Notes under the pieces: model-generated
Database searches by the model: none
Seen by the model: only the letters and a program-made list of their open reading frames with translations
Told to the model about the DNA's origin: nothing
Made by a program: the position numbers and the translations under genes
In this document: in pieces, positions 27,601-34,842 of the stretch
Layout of the letters: each line of letters begins with the position of its first letter
Position numbering within the stretch: the stretch's first letter is position 1
Assembly (NCBI RefSeq): GCF_014203595.1
Contig: NZ_JACHJK010000011.1
Span: 186,001 to 250,000, forward strand
Source of the DNA: Streptomyces echinatus
Lineage (GTDB): Bacteria > Actinomycetota > Actinomycetes > Streptomycetales > Streptomycetaceae
DNA: 64,000 nucleotides
Direction: 5' to 3'

Positions 27601-27863
27601 GGCAGCAGGCCTCGCAGCTCCGCAAGCCCAAGGCGGGCGGAGTCACCGCCTCCGGTCTGCCGCGGCGGGTACCCAAGGCCAATCTGGTCGAGGGCGCCGC
27701 CGAAACCACCCCCCAGGGAGGCCCCCAGGTCTCCCGCGCCCCGGAGGACGTCCGGGGCAGGCTGAGCAACCTGCGTCGGGGCGTCCAGCGCGGACGCAGC
27801 GCAGGCAGTGAAACGAACGGCCAGGGCCTCGGTCCTGACAGCACCTACAACCAGGAGCGTTAG
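24630..27863 (+). CDS. cvnA2: Second conservon sensor CvnA
   Basis: A 1077-residue paralogue of the first CvnA. TM1 is at about 56-75 (LNAILLIPVAVGLVMGGF), a helical sensor region follows, TM2 is at about 380-402, then a HAMP-like linker. The ATPase domain at about 589-692 (HLLAELLENATTFSS, IHDKGIGLTAEDF) is very close to CvnA1. The sensor domains differ strongly. The tail is Gln/Tyr/Glu-rich rather than Gly/Pro-rich but ends with the same SGLPRRVPKANLV and RGRLSNLRRGV motifs. The GTG at 24630 is the best start. It heads the second cvnA-B-C-D set. Confidence 0.9.
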   Translation: MRRSKNGPEPSARGNFTPPPRAAAAPTPVSGAEPAATPASSGGRFSPRNWRVPTRLNAILLIPVAVGLVMGGFQVKASIDTWQQARDAESTARLVRAALGYADALENERDVTAAPLLLKKDAATVDQARKATDQAAAAFHEATKSAPDESGLQRRLKLFGEAEPKLSQLRQAAYTSKTTGVQTEEGYVAVAHPLMEFANELGLGTGNITSYGRTVYAMSLTKAALSLERSIGTHLLVKPGPDAPNLATQRVSLSSYAYLERIAIEEYTGGGTEADAQKLDDAKEKIKADGAAMVQQAKAEDPKYVAPPSDPTDMVTALATMQDTSSSTREELAGKGITAENWWAANTLKYKAYRQIESDLADKAVNEASGIADDAKTSAFITGAVVVIALLAAFILAGLVARQMSRSMRQLRNAAFGIAEQRLPMLVDQLSRTDPGRVDTRVAPIPITTKDEIGEVARAFDQVHREAVRLASEQALLRGNINAIFTNLSRRNQSLIEGQLTLITDLENNEADPDQLENLFKLDHLATRMRRNGENLLVLAGEEPGRRWDQPVPLVDVLRAASSEVEQYERIELSGVPEAEIHGRAVTDLVHLLAELLENATTFSSPQTKVRVTATRLPDGRVMIEIHDKGIGLTAEDFADINHKLANPPTVDAAISQRMGLFVVGRLSDRHGIRVQLRPSGEQAGTTSLVMLPDAITHGGGGEMPLDREEFTVSQIIPEQEFRGESFPQVQPMRTAAELGFDDSRYTEVPDDLRGLDPVGRSLKREERRAALEAQHDHQPESPQAAEAPGGYTDPFTGQQSYREQPQQAYQERQQAYEAQPQQSFDAPAYEEQRQHSGYEQPYEQPYDEQYYAPNGEVPQHEGFSPNGGYPEPTAPYAEPAQTPSYQDDWPQQDGFQHGYPAQYAPEAESPQAADASERNRVGFDRPGTASPAAHELTDAGLPRRGAPASGSNGAGSPNGTARPQQEAPAPANTPGAGDDNGWRSANDERWQQASQLRKPKAGGVTASGLPRRVPKANLVEGAAETTPQGGPQVSRAPEDVRGRLSNLRRGVQRGRSAGSETNGQGLGPDSTYNQER

Positions 27864-27864
27864 T

Positions 27865-28287
27865 GTGAGCCCGATGAGCCAGGCGGCACAGAACCTGAAC
27901 TGGTTGATCACCAACTTCGTGGACAACACCCCGGGGGTGTCCCACACGGTGGTGGTCTCCGCCGACGGACTCCTTCTGGCGATGTCCGAAGGCTTCCCCC
28001 GCGACCGCGCCGACCAGCTCGCGGCCGTCGCCTCCGGTCTGACCTCGCTGACCGCCGGTGCCTCGCGCATCTTCGAGGGCGGCAGCGTGAACCAGACGGT
28101 TGTGGAGATGGAGCGAGGATTTCTCTTCCTCATGTCCATCTCGGACGGTTCGTCACTCGCGGTGCTGGCCCATCCGGAGGCGGACATCGGCCTCATCGGG
28201 TACGAGATGGCCCTTCTGGTGGACCGCGCGGGCACGGTCCTCACCCCGGATCTCCGCGCGGAGCTCCAGGGAAGCCTTCTCAACTAG
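27865..28287 (+). CDS. cvnB2: Second conservon CvnB
   Basis: A 140-residue roadblock/LC7 protein, nearly identical to the first CvnB (differences such as SVNQT for SVAQT and DIGLIG for DIGLVG). The GTG at 27865 is one base after the cvnA2 stop and follows AGGAG. It probably bridges CvnA2 and CvnD2, and its similarity to CvnB1 makes cross-talk possible. Confidence 0.92.
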   Translation: MSPMSQAAQNLNWLITNFVDNTPGVSHTVVVSADGLLLAMSEGFPRDRADQLAAVASGLTSLTAGASRIFEGGSVNQTVVEMERGFLFLMSISDGSSLAVLAHPEADIGLIGYEMALLVDRAGTVLTPDLRAELQGSLLN

Positions 28288-28381
28288 TAATCGGACGGTG
28301 CGTTTTCGCGTCCCGGGGCCGTAAGGTTTCGGGACGCGGCTCCACAGGGATGGGCGCCCGGCGCAGTCGGAGGAGGAGAAA

Positions 28382-28951
28382 GTGGCAACACCCCCAGGCG
28401 GTTCGTCTTCGGGCAATTGGTCGTACGGCCCTGCCCAGGGTCAGGGCGACGGTTCGGCGAACCGGTACAACTTCCCTTCCGCACCCAGCCACCGGCAGCC
28501 GTACGCACCGCAGGGCCCCGGCCCGTCCCCGTACGACCAGCCCCAGGCCCCGCGCATCCAGCCGGTCCAGCCGCAGCGCCGCCCCGAGCCCGCCCCGGCC
28601 TCGGCGTCGAACAACCCCCTGGTGCGTCCGTACGCCATGACCGGCGGCCGGACCCGCCCGCGCTACCAGCTCGCCATCGAGGCACTGGTGCACACCACCG
28701 CCGCTCCGCACCAGATGCAGGGCCAGCTGCCCGAGCATCAGCGGATCTGCAACCTGTGCCGGGAGATCAAGTCGGTGGCCGAGATCTCGGCCCTGCTCAC
28801 GATCCCCCTCGGCGTTGCCAGGATTCTCGTCGCCGACTTGGCGGAGGCAGGCCTGGTCGCCATCCATCAGCCCGGCGGCGACGAGAACGCCGGTGGCCAG
28901 CCAGACGTGACACTGCTCGAAAGGGTGCTCAGTGGACTTCGCAAGCTCTAG
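28382..28951 (+). CDS. cvnC2: Second conservon CvnC (DUF742)
   Basis: A 189-residue DUF742 protein. The C-terminal 115 residues match CvnC1 closely. The N-terminal 75 residues are an extra Pro/Gln/Tyr-rich disordered extension absent from CvnC1. The GTG at 28382 has GGAGGAGGAG upstream. It overlaps cvnD2 by 20 bases, the same as in the first conservon. Confidence 0.92.
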   Translation: MATPPGGSSSGNWSYGPAQGQGDGSANRYNFPSAPSHRQPYAPQGPGPSPYDQPQAPRIQPVQPQRRPEPAPASASNNPLVRPYAMTGGRTRPRYQLAIEALVHTTAAPHQMQGQLPEHQRICNLCREIKSVAEISALLTIPLGVARILVADLAEAGLVAIHQPGGDENAGGQPDVTLLERVLSGLRKL

Positions 28952-29513
28952 CGGCGGTCCTTCCCGCTCCACCACCTCCGCGAAGATCGTGGTGGCGGGC
29001 GGCTTCGGCGTGGGCAAAACCACGTTCGTCGGCGCCGTCTCGGAGATCAACCCGCTGCGCACAGAGGCCGTCATGACGTCCGCGTCCGCCGGCATCGACG
29101 ACCTCACCCACACCGGGGACAAGACCACCACCACGGTGGCCATGGACTTCGGCCGTATCACCCTCGACCAGGACCTGATCCTGTACTTGTTCGGCACCCC
29201 CGGACAGGACCGCTTCTGGTTCATGTGGGACGACCTGGTCCGCGGCGCCATCGGCGCGATCGTGCTGGTGGACACCCGCCGCCTGGCCGACTGCTTCCCC
29301 GCGGTCGACTACTTCGAGAACTCGGGCCTGCCCTTCGTCATCGCCCTCAACGGCTTCGACGGCAACCAGCCGTACAACCCGGACGAGGTCCGCGAGGCGC
29401 TGCAGATCGGCCCCGACACCCCGATCATCACCACCGACGCCCGCCACCGCGCCGACGCCAAGAGCGCGCTGATCACGCTGGTGGAGCACGCCCTGATGGC
29501 GCGCCTGCGCTAG
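28932..29513 (+). CDS. cvnD2: Second conservon GTPase CvnD
   Basis: A 193-residue Ras-like GTPase with the P-loop GGFGVGKTTF and FGTPGQDRFWFMWDD. The protein differs from CvnD1 at only a few positions, mostly in the first 12 residues and near the end. The DNA is almost the same over the first 300 bases of the shared part. It is followed by a long terminator hairpin. Confidence 0.93.
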   Translation: MDFASSSGGPSRSTTSAKIVVAGGFGVGKTTFVGAVSEINPLRTEAVMTSASAGIDDLTHTGDKTTTTVAMDFGRITLDQDLILYLFGTPGQDRFWFMWDDLVRGAIGAIVLVDTRRLADCFPAVDYFENSGLPFVIALNGFDGNQPYNPDEVREALQIGPDTPIITTDARHRADAKSALITLVEHALMARLR

Positions 29514-29537
29514 GGCTCCGCGCCCACGCGACCGGAA

Positions 29538-29575
29538 ACGGCCCCCGCCTCTCTGCCGAGAGGGACGGGGGCCGT
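29538..29575 (+). terminator. Terminator of the second conservon
   Basis: Arms ACGGCCCCCG and CGGGGGCCGT plus an inner CTCTC/GAGAG stem, 25 bases after cvnD2. Confidence 0.85.
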
Positions 29576-29685
29576 CCGCGTGTGCGCGGGTGCGTGTGCG
29601 GGGCCGTGGCCGCGAAGGCGGGACGAGGCCCGGTGCGGCGGGTGACAATGCCGTGATCGCGGAGCGTCGGCGGAGGGGGTGGGCG

Positions 29686-32600
29686 ATGAGCGGCGCCGAG
29701 GTGGCGGCGTTACGGCTGGGGACGACCGTGGCGAAGGCCGCGGCCCAGATGTGGCTCGGAGGGAAGCGGCGGGAGCAGGAACGCCGGCTGGACATGGCCG
29801 AACTGGTACGGCTGCGGGTGCCGGGGCTGCGGTTCCAGCGGGGCGTGCAACGGCAGTTCGAGGAGATCGCGGACGCGGTGTACGACCGGCTGGCGCCGTT
29901 CCTGGAGCGGGAGTTCCCCGGTCTTCAGGAGAACGGCCGGCAGGCCGTGGTCGACGCGGTGTGCGGCACGTTCGCGGTGGCGGACCTGTCGGACGAGGCG
30001 GTTCTGGGGGCGGACGCGAATCCGGCCGAGATCGTGCGCCGGGTGACGGCGGCGGTGCGGCCACCGGCCGGCTTCGGCGAGGCGGAAGGCCGCCTGTTCG
30101 AGCTGCTGTTCGCGGAGTGCGTCGAGTACTACGTGCGGATCGTGCGGGGCCTGCCGGTCTTCGAGGCGCGGGCGTTGAGCGAGCTGCTGGCGCGGACCAC
30201 GTCCCTGGGCACGGAGATCGCCCGGGTGCTGGAGCGGCTGCCGGACCGTTCCCTGTTCGCACCCGAGGGGACGGACCGCGACGGGGACTTCCGGCGCCGC
30301 TATCTGGAGCTGGTCAGCACGAGCCTGGACGAGGTGGAGCTGTTCCGGCGCACGTCGGACCGGGCGGGGGCGCATGTGCGGCTCTCGGTCGCGTACGTGA
30401 GTCTGCGGGCGACCGGGGACGACGGGAGCCGGCGCCGTACGGTCCGCTCCCTGCCCGCGTCGCGCCCCGAGATGAGCGACTGGGAGGAGCCGTCGAGCGA
30501 GAGCGCCGGGATGCGGGTGGAAGCGGCCCTCGGCGGTGCCACCCGGGTGCTGCTGCGCGGCGAGGCTGGTTCCGGCAAGACGACGTTGCTGCGCTGGCTG
30601 GCGATCACGGCGGCGCGGGGTGCCTTCACCGGCGAACTGGCGGACTGGAACGGCCTGACACCGGTGTTCGTGAAGCTGCGGGAGTACAGCGGCCGGGAGC
30701 TGCCGAGGCCGGAGGCGATGCTGGACTCGGTGGCCGGGCAGATCACCGGGGTCATGCCGAAGGCGTGGGTGGAGCGGCGGCTCGCCGACGGCCGGGCCCT
30801 GCTGCTGGTCGACGGGGTGGACGAGCTGCTGGACGGCGAGCGCCGGGGCGTCCTCGGGTGGCTGCGCAGGCTGCTGACCGCCTACGGGGACGTACGGGTG
30901 GTCGTCACCTCGCGTCCCGCGGCGGCACGTGCCGACTGGCTGCGCCGCGAGGGGTTCACGGCGCTGCACCTGGACCGCATGGCCCCGCCGGACCTCGCGG
31001 CCTTCGTACGGCAGTGGCACCGGGCGGTACGGCAACTCGGCGACGACCTGCCGTGCGCGGTCGAGGAACTCCCGCGCTACGAGCAGTCGTTGCTGACAAG
31101 TCTGAAGGACCGGCCGCATCTTCAGTCCCTGGCGGGCACTCCGCTGCTGGCGGCGATGCTGTGCGCGATGCACCTGAACCGCGGCCGCCAACTCCCCCGC
31201 GACCGGATGGAGCTGTACCGCAACGCCCTGCACACCCTGGTGCACGAGCGGGACACGGACCGGAACGTGCCCAGCGCCGTGGACGGCCGGCTGAGCCTGA
31301 GCGACAAGCTGGTGCTGCTGAGGGACCTCGCGTGGCGGCTGTCGGACAACAACCGCAGCGAGATCGGGCTGGAGCAGGCGGCCGTGCACGTCGGCAGGAA
31401 GCTCTCCGGGATGCGGCACGTGGAGGAGCAGGACGGCGTCCGGATCCTGGAGCAGCTGCGGGACCGCTCGGGGATCCTGCGCTCCCCCGCCGAGGGGCGG
31501 CTGGACTTCGTCCACCGGACGTTCCAGGAGTACCTGGCCGCCGAGGAGGCGACGCAGGAGGACCGCGTCGGCAACCTGGTCGAGCGGGCCCACCTGGACC
31601 TGTGGCGGGAGACGATCATCATGGCGGCGGGGCACGCGAACCGGCCGCAGCGGGAGGAACTGCTCGGCGGCGTCCTGGACCGGGCCCGCGACGAACCCCG
31701 GTACGGCAGGAAGCTGCGGTTGCTGGCGGCGGCCTGCCAGGAGACGGTGCCGGAGGTCTCCGACGGGCTGGCCGGACGGCTTCAGGACGCGGTGACCGCG
31801 TTGCTGCCGCCGAGCCGGAGGACGGACCCGCCCGCGCTGGCGGCGGTCGGCCCGAGCCTGCTGCGGCGGCTGCCCCGGTCCCTGGCCGGGCTGACGTCGA
31901 ACGCGGCGGTCCAGACGGTGCGGACCGCGGCCCTGATCGGCGGCGGGGAGGCGCTGGGGCTGCTGGAGGGGTACGCGCAGGACCGGCGCCGGGACGTGGT
32001 CGCCGCGCTCATCGACGCGTGGGCGTATTTCGACGCGGACGCCTACGCCGAACGGGTGATGGACGGGCTTCCGTTGCACCAGCACGCGGTGGTGCTGACG
32101 CACTCGGCCCAGCTGTCGGCGGCGGCCCGGCTGAGATCGCTGACAACGCTGCGGATCACGTTCGGGCTCCACGACATGTCCGTCCTCGCCGGACTCCCCC
32201 CGCTGGAGGAACTGACCTGCCAGGTGCGGGGCACGGCCGACCTGTCGCCGCTGAAGGGGCATCCCGGGCTCAAGGAGCTCCAGCTGTTCGGTGAGGTCTC
32301 GTTCCGGCACCCGGAAGTCCTGGCGGAGCTGCCCGCGCTGCGGCTGCTGCGGCTGCCGCTGCCCGGTCCGGACGGTGCCGAGGGCCTGCCGGTGCTGCCG
32401 GAGCTGCCCTGTCTGTCCCTCGCGGGCGTCACGGCGCGAACCCGGCTGGACTTCCTGACCGCGTACGGCGCCGTGGAGCTGCTGTGCCTCGTCGGGGAAC
32501 CCCACGGCCCGCTGCCGCGGCTCGCGCCGCTGTCCTCGCTGACCGGTCTGCGCACGTTGATGCTGTACAGCTTCGAGGCACGCGACCTGTCCGAGCGGCT

Positions 32601-32778
32601 GGTGCCGGTCTGTCCGGAGCTGAACACCCTCGGCCTGTACGACTGTCTGCTGCCCGACGGTCTCGACGGCCTGCGTGCGCTGGCCGGCCTGAGGTGGCTG
32701 GAGCTTCAGGACTGCGACCCGGACGAGGGACGCCTGACCGGGCTGGACCTGCCCGGCGTCACCGTCACCGTCGACTGA
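29686..32778 (+). CDS. NACHT NTPase with C-terminal leucine-rich region (bacterial NLR-like)
   Basis: A 1030-residue STAND-type NTPase. Residues 1-285 are a helical N-terminal region without a recognised effector. The NACHT core has Walker A GEAGSGKTTLLRWL (about 292), Walker B ALLLVDGVDELLDGE (about 370) and VVVTSRPA (about 405). Helical domains with FVHRTFQEYLAAEEA near 610 follow. From about 815 to the end there are irregular leucine-rich repeats (LTTLRITFGLHDMSVLAGLP). Bacterial NACHT proteins of this layout can defend against phage, but function here is inferred. The ATG at 29686 follows GGAGGGGG. It is monocistronic between two strong terminators. Confidence 0.88.
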   Translation: MSGAEVAALRLGTTVAKAAAQMWLGGKRREQERRLDMAELVRLRVPGLRFQRGVQRQFEEIADAVYDRLAPFLEREFPGLQENGRQAVVDAVCGTFAVADLSDEAVLGADANPAEIVRRVTAAVRPPAGFGEAEGRLFELLFAECVEYYVRIVRGLPVFEARALSELLARTTSLGTEIARVLERLPDRSLFAPEGTDRDGDFRRRYLELVSTSLDEVELFRRTSDRAGAHVRLSVAYVSLRATGDDGSRRRTVRSLPASRPEMSDWEEPSSESAGMRVEAALGGATRVLLRGEAGSGKTTLLRWLAITAARGAFTGELADWNGLTPVFVKLREYSGRELPRPEAMLDSVAGQITGVMPKAWVERRLADGRALLLVDGVDELLDGERRGVLGWLRRLLTAYGDVRVVVTSRPAAARADWLRREGFTALHLDRMAPPDLAAFVRQWHRAVRQLGDDLPCAVEELPRYEQSLLTSLKDRPHLQSLAGTPLLAAMLCAMHLNRGRQLPRDRMELYRNALHTLVHERDTDRNVPSAVDGRLSLSDKLVLLRDLAWRLSDNNRSEIGLEQAAVHVGRKLSGMRHVEEQDGVRILEQLRDRSGILRSPAEGRLDFVHRTFQEYLAAEEATQEDRVGNLVERAHLDLWRETIIMAAGHANRPQREELLGGVLDRARDEPRYGRKLRLLAAACQETVPEVSDGLAGRLQDAVTALLPPSRRTDPPALAAVGPSLLRRLPRSLAGLTSNAAVQTVRTAALIGGGEALGLLEGYAQDRRRDVVAALIDAWAYFDADAYAERVMDGLPLHQHAVVLTHSAQLSAAARLRSLTTLRITFGLHDMSVLAGLPPLEELTCQVRGTADLSPLKGHPGLKELQLFGEVSFRHPEVLAELPALRLLRLPLPGPDGAEGLPVLPELPCLSLAGVTARTRLDFLTAYGAVELLCLVGEPHGPLPRLAPLSSLTGLRTLMLYSFEARDLSERLVPVCPELNTLGLYDCLLPDGLDGLRALAGLRWLELQDCDPDEGRLTGLDLPGVTVTVD

Positions 32779-32780
32779 AC

Positions 32781-32828
32781 GTGACCGCGGCCCCGCCCTC
32801 CCGGAGGGAGTGGCGGGGCCGCGGTCAC
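32781..32828. terminator. Bidirectional terminator, NACHT gene and accE
   Basis: A perfect 17-bp stem (GTGACCGCGGCCCCGCC and GGCGGGGCCGCGGTCAC) with an inner CTCCC/GGGAG hairpin, between the convergent NACHT and accE genes. Confidence 0.88.
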
Positions 32829-32840
32829 GCGCGGGAAACG

Positions 32841-33035
32841 TCAGTGCCAGCTGTGCGGCGCCCGGAAGCCGCCCTCGCGCTCCAGGCGGCGCCAGCCCGC
32901 CTTGGCGCGGCCCCGGTGGGTCTGGGCGGAAGGCTCGGTGCGGGCGGCGGCGCGGGCCATGAGGATCGCCGTGATGGCGGCGACTTCCTCGGGCTCGGCG
33001 TGGCCCTTCTCGACGCGGATGTCGGGAGTGCTCAT
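32841..33035 (-). CDS. accE: Acyl-CoA carboxylase epsilon subunit
   Basis: A 64-residue epsilon subunit that stabilises the acyl-CoA carboxylase complex of actinobacteria. The family pattern is a short N-terminal strand (IRVEKGHAEPEEVAAITA) and a C-terminal WRRLEREGGFRAPHSW segment. It lies 57 bases after accB on the same strand, as expected for an AccB-AccE pair. Confidence 0.9.
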   Translation of the reverse strand: MSTPDIRVEKGHAEPEEVAAITAILMARAAARTEPSAQTHRGRAKAGWRRLEREGGFRAPHSWH

Positions 33036-33092
33036 GGGTGTCAGTCTCCGTGAGAGAGAGGTCCGCGGGGTTGCCGCGGAGGGTCCGCTGGG

Positions 33093-34688
33093 TTACTGCG
33101 GGGGGTTGCCGTGCTTCCGCGAAGGTAGGTCGGCGTGCTTGGTGTGCAGCATGGCCAGGGACTTGATCAGCACCTCGCGGGTCTCCGCGGGGTCGATGAC
33201 GTCGTCGACCAGGCCCCGCTCGGCCGCGTAGTAGGGGTGCATCAGCTCGGCCTTGTACTCCTTGACCATCTTCTGACGCATGGCCTCGGGGTCCTCCGCG
33301 CCGGCGATCTGGCGGCGGAAGATGACGTTGGCGGCGCCTTCCGCGCCCATCACGGCGATCTCGTTCGTCGGCCAGGCGTAGGTGAGGTCGGCGCCGATCG
33401 ACTGGGAGTCCATGACGATGTAAGCACCTCCGTACGCCTTGCGCAGGATGAGCGAAATCCTCGGCACGGTCGCGTTGCAGTAGGCGTACAGCAGCTTCGC
33501 GCCGTGGCGGATGATTCCGCCGTGTTCCTGGTCCACACCGGGGAGGAAGCCCGGCACGTCGAGGAAGGTGACGATCGGAATATTGAAAGCGTCACACATC
33601 TGGACAAAGCGTGCAGCTTTTTCACTCGCCTCGATGTCCAGGACGCCGGCGAGGACCTGCGGCTGGTTGGCGATGATGCCGACGACCTGGCCGTCGAGGC
33701 GGCCCAGCGCGCAGATGATGTTCCGCGCCCAGCGCTCGTGGACCTCCAGGTAGTCGCCGTCGTCGACGATCTCCTCGATGACCTTGGTCATGTCGTACGG
33801 CCGGTTGCCGTCGGCCGGGACCAGGTCGAGCAGGACGTCGGAGCGGCGGTCCGCCGGGTCCGTGGAGTCCACCCGGGGCGGGTTCTCACGGTTGTTCTGC
33901 GGCAGCAGCGACAGCAGGTACCGCACCTCGGCGATGCAGGTCTCCTCGTCGTCGTACGCGAAGTGGCAGACGCCGGAGGTCTCGGCGTGGACGTCGGCGC
34001 CGCCCAGGCCGTTCTGGGTGATCTCCTCGCCCGTCACCGCCTTGACCACGTCCGGGCCGGTGATGAACATCTGCGAGGTCTCGCGGACCATGAAGACGAA
34101 GTCCGTCAGGGCGGGGCTGTAGGCCGCGCCGCCCGCGCACGGGCCGAGCATCACCGAGATCTGCGGGATGACACCGCTGGCCTTGGTGTTGCGCTGGAAG
34201 ATGCCGCCGTAACCGGCGAGGGCCGAGACGCCCTCCTGGATACGGGCGCCGGCGCCGTCGTTCAGGGAGACCAGGGGGGCACCGGCCGCGATGGCCATGT
34301 CCATGATCTTGTGGATCTTCGTGGCGTGGGCCTCGCCGAGCGCGCCGCCGAAGATCCGGAAGTCGTGGGCGTAGACGAAGACCGTACGGCCCTCCACCGT
34401 GCCCCAGCCGGTGATGACACCGTCGGTGTACGGCTTCTTCGCCTCCAGGCCGAAACCGGTCGCCCGGTGCCGGCGCAGCTGCTCGACCTCCTGGAAGGAC
34501 CCGGGGTCGAGGAGCAGCTCGATCCGCTCCCGCGCCGTCAGCTTGCCCTTGGCGTGCTGCGCCTCGGTCGCCTTCTCGCTCGGGCCCGCAACGGCCTGGG
34601 CACGGATCTCGTGCAGTTCGGCGACCCGTCCGCGTGCGTCCGTCGGCTCGCCGGTCGGCTCACCCGTCGTCTCTTCCAAAACGGTCAT
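33093..34688 (-). CDS. accB: Acetyl/propionyl-CoA carboxylase beta (carboxyltransferase) subunit
   Basis: A 531-residue carboxyltransferase that moves CO2 from carboxybiotin to acyl-CoA, giving malonyl- or methylmalonyl-CoA for fatty-acid and polyketide synthesis. It has GKLTARERIELLLDPGSF, the oxyanion-hole glycines in MLGPCAGGAAYSPAL and the C-terminal RKAYGGAYIVM. The position just ahead of accE matches accB-accE of S. coelicolor as I recall. The biotin-carrier alpha subunit is encoded elsewhere. Confidence 0.93.
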   Translation of the reverse strand: MTVLEETTGEPTGEPTDARGRVAELHEIRAQAVAGPSEKATEAQHAKGKLTARERIELLLDPGSFQEVEQLRRHRATGFGLEAKKPYTDGVITGWGTVEGRTVFVYAHDFRIFGGALGEAHATKIHKIMDMAIAAGAPLVSLNDGAGARIQEGVSALAGYGGIFQRNTKASGVIPQISVMLGPCAGGAAYSPALTDFVFMVRETSQMFITGPDVVKAVTGEEITQNGLGGADVHAETSGVCHFAYDDEETCIAEVRYLLSLLPQNNRENPPRVDSTDPADRRSDVLLDLVPADGNRPYDMTKVIEEIVDDGDYLEVHERWARNIICALGRLDGQVVGIIANQPQVLAGVLDIEASEKAARFVQMCDAFNIPIVTFLDVPGFLPGVDQEHGGIIRHGAKLLYAYCNATVPRISLILRKAYGGAYIVMDSQSIGADLTYAWPTNEIAVMGAEGAANVIFRRQIAGAEDPEAMRQKMVKEYKAELMHPYYAAERGLVDDVIDPAETREVLIKSLAMLHTKHADLPSRKHGNPPQ

Positions 34689-34842
34689 GTAGCGACCTTA
34701 CGAAGGACCGGAAGAAAAGCGAGCCGTCGACTCTGTACAGTCTCCGGCCCGTTTTCCTGGTACCAGTGAACAGAACCATCCCGGAATGCAGCCGTTCCGA
34801 CTGCTCAGGAGGGCGACGGCTTGTAGGTAGACCACAAAGCCG

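Noticed and set aside
24435..28283. Long minus-strand open frame across the second conservon
   Set aside because: Same effect as above: low-complexity antisense translation with no ribosome site.
29710..32505. 931-codon minus-strand open frame under the NACHT gene
   Set aside because: Antisense shadow. The plus strand has intact Walker motifs and a good ribosome site.
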